This document shows positions 6,778 to 15,319 of a DNA stretch of 33,635 bases, in pieces (positions within the stretch are counted from its first letter, which is position 1; every line of letters starts with the position of its first letter). This DNA comes from Bacteroidota bacterium (lineage in GTDB: Bacteria > Bacteroidota > Bacteroidia > Bacteroidales > F082): the NCBI GenBank assembly GCA_023396415.1, contig JAEWWJ010000010.1, positions 1-33,635 on the forward strand. Reading direction: 5' to 3'. The position numbers and the translations under genes are program-made. The notes under the pieces are model-generated. The model was given only the letters and a program-made list of their open reading frames with translations. It was not told the origin of the DNA and did not search any database.

Positions 6778-8007
6778 ATGACGAAAATTAAAGTTGCCAA
6801 TCCTGTTGTGGAGCTTGATGGAGATGAAATGACGCGTGTCATCTGGAAATTTATAAAAGAAAAGCTCATCCTTCCCTACCTCGATCTCGACATTAAATAC
6901 TACGATTTGGGTATGGAAAACCGCGATGCAACATCTGACAAAGTTACCGTTGATGCGGCTCATGCCATTTTGAAGTACAACGTAGGCATTAAATGTGCCA
7001 CCATAACACCCGACGAAAACAGGGTGAAAGAATTTGGTTTGAAAGACATGTACAAATCGCCCAATGGAACCATTCGGAACATTTTGGACGGCACGGTTTT
7101 TCGTGAACCCATCATTATCAACAATATACCACGTTTGGTTCCCGGTTGGAAATATCCCATCGTCATTGGCCGTCATGCCTTTGGCGACCAATACCGCGCC
7201 ACCGATTTTGTTACTAAAGGAAAAGGAAAGCTTACCATCACCTTTACACCCGAAGATGGAGGTAAAGTTCAACATTTTGAGGTCTATAACTTTCAGGATG
7301 ATGGCGTTGCGCTGGCCATGTACAATACAGATCCCTCCATTACCGGTTTTGCCCACTCCTGTTTTAATATGGCGCTGCAAAAAGGCTGGCCGTTGTATCT
7401 ATCAACAAAAAATACCATTCTTAAAAAGTATGATGGGCGTTTTAAAGACATTTTTGAAGACGTTTATCAGCAATATTATGTAGAACAGTTCAAGGCTAAG
7501 GGAATTGTTTACGAACATCGTTTGATTGACGACATGGTGGCTGCTGCCCTAAAATGGAGTGGCAAATTTGTATGGGCTTGCAAAAATTACGATGGTGATG
7601 TGCAGTCCGACACCTTGGCTCAAGGCTTTGGATCGCTTGGCTTGATGACCTCCGTTTTGATTACACCCGACGGAAAAACCGTTGAAGCTGAAGCCGCTCA
7701 CGGCACCGTTACCCGCCATTTCCGCGAGCATCAAAAGGGCAACCCAACATCAACCAACCCTATAGCCAGCATTTTTGCTTGGACAAGAGGCCTCGCTCAT
7801 CGTGGAAAACTCGATCAAAATGAGGCACTTATCCACTTTGCTCAAACCCTCGAAGAGGTATGCGTAGCTACCGTTGCAGCAGGAAAAATGACCAAAGATC
7901 TGGCTATGCTTGTGCACGGAAACAACTTAAAAGAGGAGCATTACCTTTACACTGAGGCTTTTCTCGAAGCCATTAATCAAGAACTAAAGAATCGTTTACA
8001 ATCATAA
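6778..8007 (+). CDS. icd: Isocitrate dehydrogenase (NADP+), eukaryotic-type homodimeric
   Basis: The 409-residue enzyme oxidises isocitrate to 2-oxoglutarate in the citric acid cycle, forming NADPH. It matches the group containing mitochondrial and cytosolic eukaryotic IDH rather than E. coli Icd: VVELDGDEMTRVIWKFIKEK at the N-terminus, KSPNGTIRNILDGTVFREPI for substrate binding, GWKYPIVIGRHAFGDQYRATD, and AAHGTVTRHFREHQKG for NADP binding. Length is the usual 400-415 residues. It starts at ATG 6778 and is followed after 22 bp by citrate synthase, so two consecutive cycle steps are encoded as an operon; aconitase is not in the window. Confidence 0.96.
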   Translation: MTKIKVANPVVELDGDEMTRVIWKFIKEKLILPYLDLDIKYYDLGMENRDATSDKVTVDAAHAILKYNVGIKCATITPDENRVKEFGLKDMYKSPNGTIRNILDGTVFREPIIINNIPRLVPGWKYPIVIGRHAFGDQYRATDFVTKGKGKLTITFTPEDGGKVQHFEVYNFQDDGVALAMYNTDPSITGFAHSCFNMALQKGWPLYLSTKNTILKKYDGRFKDIFEDVYQQYYVEQFKAKGIVYEHRLIDDMVAAALKWSGKFVWACKNYDGDVQSDTLAQGFGSLGLMTSVLITPDGKTVEAEAAHGTVTRHFREHQKGNPTSTNPIASIFAWTRGLAHRGKLDQNEALIHFAQTLEEVCVATVAAGKMTKDLAMLVHGNNLKEEHYLYTEAFLEAINQELKNRLQS

Positions 8008-8029
8008 TCTTAAAAAACATTGACCCTAT

Positions 8030-9367
8030 ATGTCAAACTTAAAAAGTATCCTTAAAGACAAAATCCACGATTGGAGGCCAAGAACAAAAACCTTAATAGA
8101 GGAATATGGCGATGTTGTTGTGGACAAAGTAACTGTAAATCAAATTATTGGAGGAATGAGGGGAGTCAAGGGTTTGATTACCGATATTTCTTACCTCGAC
8201 CCAAAAGAAGGTATCCGTTACCGCGGCTACACCCTTCCTGAAGTTTTTGAACTACTGCCCAAGGGGAAAAGTGCAGAGATGCCTTATGTTGAAGGGCTAA
8301 TGCACCTCTTGCTCACCGGCGACATTCCAACCGAATCGCAAGTGCACGATCTTGTGGATGAATTTTCTAAAAGAAGAATTTTACCGCGTTATGTGTATGA
8401 AATTATTGATGCCTGGCCCTGCTGCAGCAATCCTATGGCCATGTTTTCATCGGCTATTTTGGCTATGGCGCGCGAGTCATTCTTTGCCAAAAAATACAAA
8501 GCCGGCATCAACAAAATGGATTATTGGGATCCAATGTATGAAGATGCGTTGAATCTTTTGGCTAAACTCCCAGAGATTGCTGCCTATATTTATGCCAAAT
8601 TATACCGTGACGGCAAGCGCATTGTCGGCAATCCCGATTTAGATTTTGGCGCCAACTTTGCCCATATGATGGGAAAATCCAAACCCTATGACGATGTTGC
8701 CCGCATGCACTTTATCATTCATGCCGACCATGAAAGCGGTAACGTGAGTGCCCACACGGCTCACCTGGTAGGCAGCTCTTTATCTGATGTTTACCTATCA
8801 ACTTCGGCCATGATCAACGGGCTTGCCGGACCTTTGCACGGCTTGGCAAACCAAGAAGTTTTGCGGTGGCTGCAAGATCTGATGGACAAAATGGGTGGAG
8901 AAACACCTACCGAAGACGAGATGCGTCAATTTGTTTGGGACACGCTGCACAGTGGCCAAGTTATCCCTGGTTTTGGCCATGCCGTTTTGCGCAAAACCGA
9001 CCCAAGATATACCATTCAACGCGAGTTTAGCCTCAAACATTTGTCTGACGATCCTATCTTCAAATATGTTGACATATTATATAAGGTGGTTCCACCAATT
9101 TTGCTGGAGCAAGGCAAAGCCAAAAACCCATGGCCCAACGTGGATGCCCAGTCTGGTGTCATTCAATGGCATTACGGTGTTACGGAATATGATTTCTATA
9201 CCGTTTTATTTGGAATTGGAAGATCCATTGGAGTTTTAGCAAACCTCATATGGGATCGCGCATTGCTGTACCCACTCGAAAGACCAAAATCGGTAACCAC
9301 AGATATGCTTGAAGAAATTGTGGGCATCAAAGACAAAAACCTTACGCATGATATGGCTGATGAATAA
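8030..9367 (+). CDS. gltA: Citrate (Si)-synthase, eukaryotic-like (type I)
   Basis: The 445-residue enzyme condenses oxaloacetate and acetyl-CoA. It resembles mitochondrial citrate synthase more than the hexameric E. coli type: N-terminal SILKDKIHDWRPRTKTLIEE, GMRGVKGLITDISYLDPKEGI, and the length. The catalytic residues are present: H270 in GPLHGLANQ, H317 in PGFGHAVLRKTDPRY and D372 in WPNVDAQSG. It is 22 bp downstream of icd and followed by a bidirectional terminator at 9376-9411. Citrate synthases of this type are known in some Bacteroidota, so the phylogenetic oddity is not itself evidence of recent transfer. Confidence 0.95.
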   Translation: MSNLKSILKDKIHDWRPRTKTLIEEYGDVVVDKVTVNQIIGGMRGVKGLITDISYLDPKEGIRYRGYTLPEVFELLPKGKSAEMPYVEGLMHLLLTGDIPTESQVHDLVDEFSKRRILPRYVYEIIDAWPCCSNPMAMFSSAILAMARESFFAKKYKAGINKMDYWDPMYEDALNLLAKLPEIAAYIYAKLYRDGKRIVGNPDLDFGANFAHMMGKSKPYDDVARMHFIIHADHESGNVSAHTAHLVGSSLSDVYLSTSAMINGLAGPLHGLANQEVLRWLQDLMDKMGGETPTEDEMRQFVWDTLHSGQVIPGFGHAVLRKTDPRYTIQREFSLKHLSDDPIFKYVDILYKVVPPILLEQGKAKNPWPNVDAQSGVIQWHYGVTEYDFYTVLFGIGRSIGVLANLIWDRALLYPLERPKSVTTDMLEEIVGIKDKNLTHDMADE

Positions 9368-9375
9368 TCAGCATC

Positions 9376-9411
9376 AAAAAAAAACTCCGGCTCTACACCG
9401 GAGTTTTTTTT
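9376..9411. terminator. Bidirectional terminator between citrate synthase and hydrolase
   Basis: A perfect stem CTCCGG/CCGGAG (9385-9390 with 9398-9403) around a 7-base loop is flanked by A9 and T8 runs that extend the pairing. It can terminate plus-strand citrate synthase and minus-strand hydrolase transcripts, which converge here. Confidence 0.92.
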
Positions 9412-9425
9412 GTCCCGTTTTTTTT

Positions 9426-10823
9426 TCATTTCGTTTGCGCTTGAATCCATTTCAACATTTCTGAAAGTACTGTGGGAGAAATCGTTTGTTCAATAGCTGC
9501 GTATTCGTTAGGCGAACCGGTTTCGCATTCTTGAAACAGGTGATTCAGGTTTGGCAATTCCTTAATCGCAATTTTTTTGTTTCCACCTCTTTCCACAGCC
9601 TCTCTTATTGCTGTTAGATTTTCTTTTGGTGGCACTTGCAAATCTTTTTCGCCATTCAGCGCCAAAACCGGACAGTGTACTTTTGCTAATGCAGGAGCAG
9701 GATCGTATTTGATGAAATATTGCATCCACGGCGTTGCGATTTGTTCGACTTGTAGCGCAACAAAATCATCATTGCTCATTCCTTCCGGTTTTTCAGAATT
9801 TGGATTATCTATCAAAGATTGATAAAGGTAGTTCGTCAAATCTATTTTAAGTTGCTCAAGATTAACGGATTGCTTTACAATATCGAAGGCTTTTCTGTTG
9901 ATCATTTCGCTTTTCCGCAATTCTTCATCGCTCACTCCTGATGCCTTTCCAATTAACTTTTGTTGCAACAATAGGATCTGGTCGCCTTGAAGTCCAGGAC
10001 CTGCCAACAAAACAATAAACGCTACATCGTCAGATTTACCGGCCACCATGGGTGCGATTAATCCACCTTCGCTGTGGCCAATTAAACCAATTTTCTTGCT
10101 GTCCACTTCTTTTCTGGTTTTCAAATAAACAATGGCATTCGCTACATCAGCAGCAAAGTGTGCAGAAGTAGAAGTTTTAAAATCTCCCGTTGACGCGCCA
10201 ACACCTCTGTCATCATATCTTAAAACACCGATGCCGTTTCTCGTTAAGTAATCTGAAATCACCAAAAATGGTTTGTGACCTAACAATTCTTCATCCCTAT
10301 TTTGTGGTCCACTGCCTGAAATGAGGATAACAACAGGAAAACGGCCTTCTTTTTCGGGAAGTGTCAATGTGCCGGACAATGAAATACCTGATTTGATGTT
10401 TTGAAAAGTTACCTCTTCTGAATAATAAGGATAAGGTTTTGCTGGTTCTTGTGGTCTTATAACTACTTCTTTTTCAACAGCTTCTCGTGATAGATTCATA
10501 GGTACTTCCAGACTGCCTTGTTTAAATGTTCCAACAATTTCATTGTTCTTTAATTCACCCTTGTATTCAATTCCTGCCATTGAAACGACCAATTTGATTT
10601 CCGGATTTTCAAAATTCGTAACGGTTACCGGAATCCCATTCGCACCTTGGTCCGGGCTGTCCATTGTTGCACTATATCCATTGTCGGATTTTGAAACATT
10701 AAAAACAATACGCAGTTGGATGCCTTGAACTTTCAAAACGCCATTCCATTGACCGGTAATGTCTTGCGCTGCTAAAGTAAATGAAACGACGAATGCAATC
10801 AGTAAAATTGAAATCGTTTTCAT
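9426..10823 (-). CDS. Exported alpha/beta hydrolase (serine aminopeptidase-like), signal peptide
   Basis: A 465-residue protein with an N-terminal signal peptide (MKTISILLIAFVVSFTLAAQ, cleavage near 19-20). Residues about 20-115 form a beta-rich domain (DITGQWNGVLKVQG) often found before such hydrolases in Bacteroidota. The alpha/beta hydrolase domain spans about 140-460, with the oxyanion-region ISGSGPQNRDE, nucleophile S251 in GHSEGG, an acid residue in NGEKDLQVPP and a histidine in PNLNHLFQ. The likely site of action is the periplasm or outer surface, and the substrate could be peptide or ester; the sequence does not decide. It is monocistronic, with its own promoter at 10872-10907 and terminator at 9376-9411. 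Confidence 0.9.
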   Translation of the reverse strand: MKTISILLIAFVVSFTLAAQDITGQWNGVLKVQGIQLRIVFNVSKSDNGYSATMDSPDQGANGIPVTVTNFENPEIKLVVSMAGIEYKGELKNNEIVGTFKQGSLEVPMNLSREAVEKEVVIRPQEPAKPYPYYSEEVTFQNIKSGISLSGTLTLPEKEGRFPVVILISGSGPQNRDEELLGHKPFLVISDYLTRNGIGVLRYDDRGVGASTGDFKTSTSAHFAADVANAIVYLKTRKEVDSKKIGLIGHSEGGLIAPMVAGKSDDVAFIVLLAGPGLQGDQILLLQQKLIGKASGVSDEELRKSEMINRKAFDIVKQSVNLEQLKIDLTNYLYQSLIDNPNSEKPEGMSNDDFVALQVEQIATPWMQYFIKYDPAPALAKVHCPVLALNGEKDLQVPPKENLTAIREAVERGGNKKIAIKELPNLNHLFQECETGSPNEYAAIEQTISPTVLSEMLKWIQAQTK

Positions 10824-10871
10824 GATAGTTTTGGATGAAGATGATGCTGATTTATTATTTATTCAAAAGTC

Positions 10872-10907
10872 CAAATTTAATGAAGTTATCGTTTTGTTGC
10901 TGTCAAA
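10872..10907 (-). promoter_or_regulatory. Promoter of the exported hydrolase
   Basis: The minus strand has TTTG (10904-10907), 24 bases, then an exact TAAATTTG (10872-10879). This gives a 5' untranslated region of roughly 45 bases before ATG 10823. Confidence 0.55.
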
Positions 10908-11013
10908 TTGTTTTTATTTGGCAGATCGCTCAAGTGTACGACAACGGTTTTTCAAATTGCTAAATTAGATTTACATTCTATCATTGATAGCCCATACGAC
11001 CCAAAAAGTTCTG

Positions 11014-11044
11014 TTGAGTTGGGATTGGAAAAAAATTATCTTTG
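11014..11044 (+). promoter_or_regulatory. Promoter of the CPBP protease gene
   Basis: TTG (11014-11016) and an exact -7 element TATCTTTG (11037-11044) are 20 bases apart. Transcription should begin near 11048-11051, almost at the predicted start codon. Confidence 0.55.
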
Positions 11045-11051
11045 ACACAAG

Positions 11052-11816
11052 TTGCACAAGAAAATAAAAAAAAAGACTCCCATACACTCCACCATTATAT
11101 TGCTTGTTTTTGTGCTGGCGTATTATGGAAAACTTTTTTTTTCCTACTTTGATACATTAACAGTTGAAAAACTCGCTATCGTTTATGCTTGGTGGTCTTT
11201 ACCAACGACATTGACTGTTGGTTTTTTATATGGGTTCAAAAATTTATTTAAAAATATTGGAATAGATCATGGGCTGGGAATCGGATTTGTTTTTGCCGGT
11301 TTCACCGTACTACCGATGTTGATTAGCTCGGCCATTATGGGAAAATTAGATGAAAATTTAAACCTTGTAAAATTTTTTCATCAAACTTTAGGCGCAGGTT
11401 TTTTTGAAGAATACCTTTTTAGAGGTTTTCTTTTCGGTTTATTATTCAGAAAACTAAATTGGGGTTTCATTCCTGCATCGCTCATTGGTGGGATCATTTT
11501 TGGTTTGGCCCACATCTATCAAGGTTCAACGCCTATGGAAAGTTTGGGAGTTTTTGCCGTCACTTCAATAGGAGCGGTTTGGTTTTCGTGGCTTTATGTT
11601 GAATGGAACATCCTTTGGGTTGCAATTTTCCTTCACGCCTTTATGAACCTGTCATGGGTTTTATTTGATGTGAGCAACAACGCATTGGGCGACCTCGTGT
11701 CCAATTTATTCAGAGGCGCAACCATAGCTTTAACAATCGTCATAACAGTTTTTTACCACAGAAAAAGAGGATTGATCATTCAAAAAAGAAAACTGTTTGT
11801 AAACAATAATTTATGA
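11052..11816 (+). CDS. CPBP family intramembrane glutamic endopeptidase
   Basis: A 254-residue, strongly hydrophobic protein with about six to eight membrane segments. The CPBP (CAAX/Abi) motifs are complete: FFEEYLFRG with E119, E120 and R124, FGLAH with H154, and LHAFMN with H195 and N199. Members include Rce1-like prenyl proteases and bacterial proteins linked to bacteriocin immunity; the substrate here is unknown. The predicted start is TTG at 11052, giving a basic N-terminus (MHKKIKKK) before the first helix. It lies only seven bases after the -7 box, so the message would be leaderless or nearly so; a later start such as TTG 11100 is possible. The gene converges on dnaX with a 7-bp gap. 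Confidence 0.85.
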   Translation: MHKKIKKKTPIHSTIILLVFVLAYYGKLFFSYFDTLTVEKLAIVYAWWSLPTTLTVGFLYGFKNLFKNIGIDHGLGIGFVFAGFTVLPMLISSAIMGKLDENLNLVKFFHQTLGAGFFEEYLFRGFLFGLLFRKLNWGFIPASLIGGIIFGLAHIYQGSTPMESLGVFAVTSIGAVWFSWLYVEWNILWVAIFLHAFMNLSWVLFDVSNNALGDLVSNLFRGATIALTIVITVFYHRKRGLIIQKRKLFVNNNL

Positions 11817-11823
11817 CTAAAAC

Positions 11824-13578
11824 CTAAATCTCCGCTTCCAAACCCAGCTCATCCTTAAAAAGCCTCAAGGCAGGTCGGCTCTCCGCCATTTTTTCAAATT
11901 TTTCCTTATCAGTGTAGGCGGTTTTTTCTTTTACCGATTCAACCACTACCGGTTCGAGCGTGATTTGGTTGTTATTGAGTTCATTTTTCAGATGGTCGAG
12001 CAAATGATTTAAGTTGCGTTTGTCGGCTACCACAAGGTGATTATCAACCTGAAAAGTAACCACAAAACGATCATTCGCTGATGGCTCAACGTGCATGAGC
12101 GAGGTAGTGAAACTAGGAGTAAGACTATTGTTTTGCGTAAGGAAATCTTGCCAAACCTTTTTCAATCTTTCATTTGAAAAGGCATTGATAACCACTGGAG
12201 TTTCCTCTTTCACCACAGTAGCTGTGAGGGCTTCTTTGATTGAAAAAGTGCCGGTTTGCGTTTTTTTTACAGTGGACGAAGGCGGTGAGGAGAGCGGTAT
12301 TGCCGGCGAAGGGGATGCCGATGGAACGGCCGTTTTAGGTTGAGATGTTGCTGCGGCTACCGGCTGCGAAGGCTGAGCAACGGGTGGTGATGAAGCCGGA
12401 CGATGTGCTGCAACCGGAGAAGCAACGGCAGCCGGAGGTGATGCCGGAAGTTGAAATTTACTCTCTGAAGGTATCGTTTCTTTTGGATGACTAAGCGCAA
12501 CCATTTGGAGCAGTGCTATTTCAACCAAAAGACGCTTGTTGCTACTTCGGGCATAGTTTAAATCGCATTGATTTTGAATTTCAAGTGCTTTTAGCAAAAG
12601 TTCACCGCTGCATTTCCGGGCTTGGTCAACATACCGATCACGTAAAGCCTGCGAGGTTTCCAACAAAGTTGCCGTTGCCGGATCAAGGCTTACCAACACA
12701 TTCCTGAAATGACTTCCCAATCCCGCTATAAAATGTTGGCCCTCAAAACCATTGTCAATTATTTCATTCAACATCAGCAAAACAGCGGACGAATCACCCT
12801 CCAGCATAGCTTCGGTGATGTTAAAATAGTACTCATAATCAAGCACATTGAGATTTTCGATTACTTCCTTATAGGTGATTTTGTTACCTGAGTAACTCAC
12901 CATCTGGTCGAAAACCGAGAGGGCATCGCGCAAGGCACCATCGGCCTTTTGAGCTATCACATTTAAGGCATCATGATCTATTTCAACATCTTCTTTTTTA
13001 GCCACATACTGAAGATGTTTGACGGTATCTTCAACCGTGATGCGCTTGAAATCGAAAATTTGACAGCGCGAAAGGATAGTAGGAATGATTTTGTGTTTTT
13101 CGGTTGTTGCCAAAATAAATTTAGCATAGGCAGGCGGCTCTTCGAGGGTTTTTAAAAACGCATTAAAAGCAGCAGAAGTCAGCATGTGCACCTCGTCAAT
13201 GATATAGATTTTGTATTTACCCACCTGAGGCGGAATGCGCACCTGTTCTACTAAAGCCCTGATATCGTCAACAGAATTGTTTGAGGCGGCATCCAGTTCA
13301 TGGATATTAAAAGAGGCCGAGTTGCGAAATGAAACACAGCTTTCGCATTGGTCGCAAGCCTCATACTCGGGAGTGGGGTTGAGGCAATTGATGGTGCGCG
13401 CCATGATTCGGGCGCAGGTTGTTTTGCCCACACCGCGAGGCCCCGTAAACAAAAAAGCCTGTGCCAAAACATTGTTACGGATGGCATTTTTGAGCGTAGA
13501 GGTGATGGCCGTTTGACCGACAACCATATCAAAAGTGGCTGGGCGATATTTTCGGGCTGATATGATAAACTGATCCAT
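11824..13578 (-). CDS. dnaX: DNA polymerase III subunit gamma/tau
   Basis: The 584-residue clamp loader subunit has an AAA+ ATPase domain: Walker A GPRGVGKTT at 46-54, a zinc-binding Cys4 set at C65, C75, C78 and C81, Walker B IIDEVHML around 127-133, and SRCQ (sensor/arginine finger region). Domain III follows to about 365. Residues about 380-435 are a Pro/Ala/Ser-rich linker, and the C-terminal part from about 440 is tau-specific. An A8 run (12261-12268) at codons 437-440, just past the linker, could permit slippage to a shorter gamma-like form, since both shifted frames soon meet stops. It begins at ATG 13578 behind a TACTTTTG promoter element. It loads the sliding clamp at the replication fork. 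Confidence 0.96.
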   Translation of the reverse strand: MDQFIISARKYRPATFDMVVGQTAITSTLKNAIRNNVLAQAFLFTGPRGVGKTTCARIMARTINCLNPTPEYEACDQCESCVSFRNSASFNIHELDAASNNSVDDIRALVEQVRIPPQVGKYKIYIIDEVHMLTSAAFNAFLKTLEEPPAYAKFILATTEKHKIIPTILSRCQIFDFKRITVEDTVKHLQYVAKKEDVEIDHDALNVIAQKADGALRDALSVFDQMVSYSGNKITYKEVIENLNVLDYEYYFNITEAMLEGDSSAVLLMLNEIIDNGFEGQHFIAGLGSHFRNVLVSLDPATATLLETSQALRDRYVDQARKCSGELLLKALEIQNQCDLNYARSSNKRLLVEIALLQMVALSHPKETIPSESKFQLPASPPAAVASPVAAHRPASSPPVAQPSQPVAAATSQPKTAVPSASPSPAIPLSSPPSSTVKKTQTGTFSIKEALTATVVKEETPVVINAFSNERLKKVWQDFLTQNNSLTPSFTTSLMHVEPSANDRFVVTFQVDNHLVVADKRNLNHLLDHLKNELNNNQITLEPVVVESVKEKTAYTDKEKFEKMAESRPALRLFKDELGLEAEI

Positions 13579-13601
13579 GAAGTATGTCGTGTTTTAACTT
13601 T

Positions 13602-13609
13602 CAAAAGTA
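13602..13609 (-). promoter_or_regulatory. dnaX promoter -7 element
   Basis: The minus strand reads TACTTTTG, an exact TAnnTTTG, ending 23 bases before the dnaX ATG. No convincing -33 element was found at 18-24 bases upstream. Confidence 0.5.
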
Positions 13610-13995
13610 CTAAAAAGCTGTTTCAAGCACCGAAAATATCCAAAAACAAGCTACATTTCATTTTGATTCGAAGGGGATGTTTTTGTTTTCCAAAACCTTC
13701 TGTAAAACTATTTGATTTTCCACGAATGGCTTTGAGACTACTAACGCAGGAGCCCCATCTAAGAAAGACCGTCAAGTTTCACCTTGTTGAAGTTCGTTAG
13801 TACCGATATGTTTTATAACTTATTGATTAACAATGTATTTTTAAAACATCTATACGATAAGAAAATGCAAAAATCACTCGTTTGAGAATTTCCCATCTTT
13901 CGCATTGCACTGTTAAAAGCAGACTGTAAAGTTCTGCTCCAAAATATTTTCAACTTTGGTAGTGGTAAGTTTTAAAAAGGCTATTTTTGAAGCCT
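13610..13995. other. Intergenic region between dnaX and the deacetylase-like gene
   Basis: About 390 bases without a supported gene. The main structure is an 8-bp perfect inverted repeat, TACTAACG at 13739-13746 and CGTTAGTA at 13795-13802, enclosing 48 bases that contain a weaker TTCA/TGAA hairpin. Near 13966 a TAAGTTTT sequence could be a poor -7 element for the gene at 13996. Nothing else was recognised. Confidence 0.5.
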
Positions 13996-15309
13996 ATGGA
14001 CACTTTGCTCATTTTTGTTCCAAAAATAACCAATAGGCTACGTTATACCTTTGATGTGGTATTGTCGCAACTACTTGGTATAAAGTATGATATCACTACC
14101 GATCTGATTCGATTTGAGCAACGCGATGCTGCCAAATTTGTTTATGGAACGCAAGCCATCGGCTCCCACCCTTTCATCAAATCGGCGGGTTTGTTATTTG
14201 AACGCGAAATTCAAAGCCAAGAGCTGAAAGTAAGCGACTACAATGGCATAAAGGTTTTCTTTCCGGTTTTCGATCGCAAATCCATGTTGCCATATGATAT
14301 TTTTTCGGCGGCATTTTACCTTGTTTCTCGGTATGAGGAATATCTTCCTTTTGTTGCCGATGTGCATGGCCGGTTTGAAGCCACGTCGAGTTGCCTTCAC
14401 CAGCATGACATTTTAAGGCAGCCGGTGGTTAACCTTTGGAGCAGGCAGCTTGCGGCAGTGTTGACAGCAGTATTCCCAACCTTAACCATCACTTTTCCTA
14501 CCTATAAATATTTGCCAACTTACGATATTGACGCCGCATGGGCCTATCTTCACAAAGGGTTGTACCGCAGCTTGGGCGGTTTTGCCCGCGATATTACACA
14601 ATTCGATTTTCGGGAGTTGAAGCAGCGTTGGTTGGTTGTTTCCGGCAGAAGGAAAGACCCTTTCGACAGTTTTGAATTTCAATTGAAGCTGCAAAAAAAG
14701 TATCAATTACACCCGAAGTATTTTATTCTTTTTGCTGAATATGGCATCAACGATAAAAATATCAACACCCGAAACCCCGCCTTTCAACAGCTCATCAAAC
14801 ACATCGCCGATTATGCCGAAGTGGGCATCCACCCTTCTTATGGTTCGTTTAAAAACAAGGCTAAATTGCGCAGCGAAATCAAAAATTTGAGTGATGTTTT
14901 AAACCGAGACGTGACCCAAAGCAGGCAGCATTTTTTAAGGTTAAGCTTGCCCATCACCTACCAACACCTCATTGATTTGGACATTACCGACGATTATTCA
15001 ATGGGTTATGCGTCACAACCGGGTTTTAGGGCCGGAATTGCCAATAGTTTCTTGTTTTACGACTTGGATCACGATGTGCCAACCAACCTTATGATACATC
15101 CTATCACCCTGATGGACGGAACTTTACGCGATTATTTGAAACAAGATGTTGACCAAGCCATCAGCACCACCGAAGAATTGAATGCCACAGTGAGAGCGGT
15201 TGGAGGCACTTTTGTAACCCTTTGGCACAACGAAAGCCTCAGCGATGAAAAACGATGGGAAGGCTGGACGTACGTTTATGAAAAAACCATTGAAATGTCC
15301 GCTGAATAG
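13996..15309 (+). CDS. Polysaccharide deacetylase-family protein
   Basis: A 437-residue protein starting at ATG 13996; an in-frame TTG at 13987 would add three residues. The second half resembles a NodB-type deacetylase: PTYDIDAAWAYLHKG at about 175-188 provides the D-x-D-type metal/catalytic aspartates (D177, D179), and VGIHPSYGSF (H279) supplies the H-x-x-S/T-type motif. The C-terminus TLWHNESLSDEKRWEGW matches the last conserved block of this group. The N-terminal 150 residues are a Bacteroidota-typical extra domain. No signal peptide is present. The likely role is removal of acetyl groups from an envelope glycan or its precursor. It is followed 10 bp later by an acyltransferase-like gene. 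Confidence 0.82.
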   Translation: MDTLLIFVPKITNRLRYTFDVVLSQLLGIKYDITTDLIRFEQRDAAKFVYGTQAIGSHPFIKSAGLLFEREIQSQELKVSDYNGIKVFFPVFDRKSMLPYDIFSAAFYLVSRYEEYLPFVADVHGRFEATSSCLHQHDILRQPVVNLWSRQLAAVLTAVFPTLTITFPTYKYLPTYDIDAAWAYLHKGLYRSLGGFARDITQFDFRELKQRWLVVSGRRKDPFDSFEFQLKLQKKYQLHPKYFILFAEYGINDKNINTRNPAFQQLIKHIADYAEVGIHPSYGSFKNKAKLRSEIKNLSDVLNRDVTQSRQHFLRLSLPITYQHLIDLDITDDYSMGYASQPGFRAGIANSFLFYDLDHDVPTNLMIHPITLMDGTLRDYLKQDVDQAISTTEELNATVRAVGGTFVTLWHNESLSDEKRWEGWTYVYEKTIEMSAE

Positions 15310-15319
15310 CCCCATCTTT

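Noticed and set aside
15245..15319. Longer start for the GNAT/FemAB-like protein inside the preceding gene
   Set aside because: ATG 15320 lies just after the upstream stop and gives the conserved-looking N-terminus; 65 bases of overlap would be unusual.
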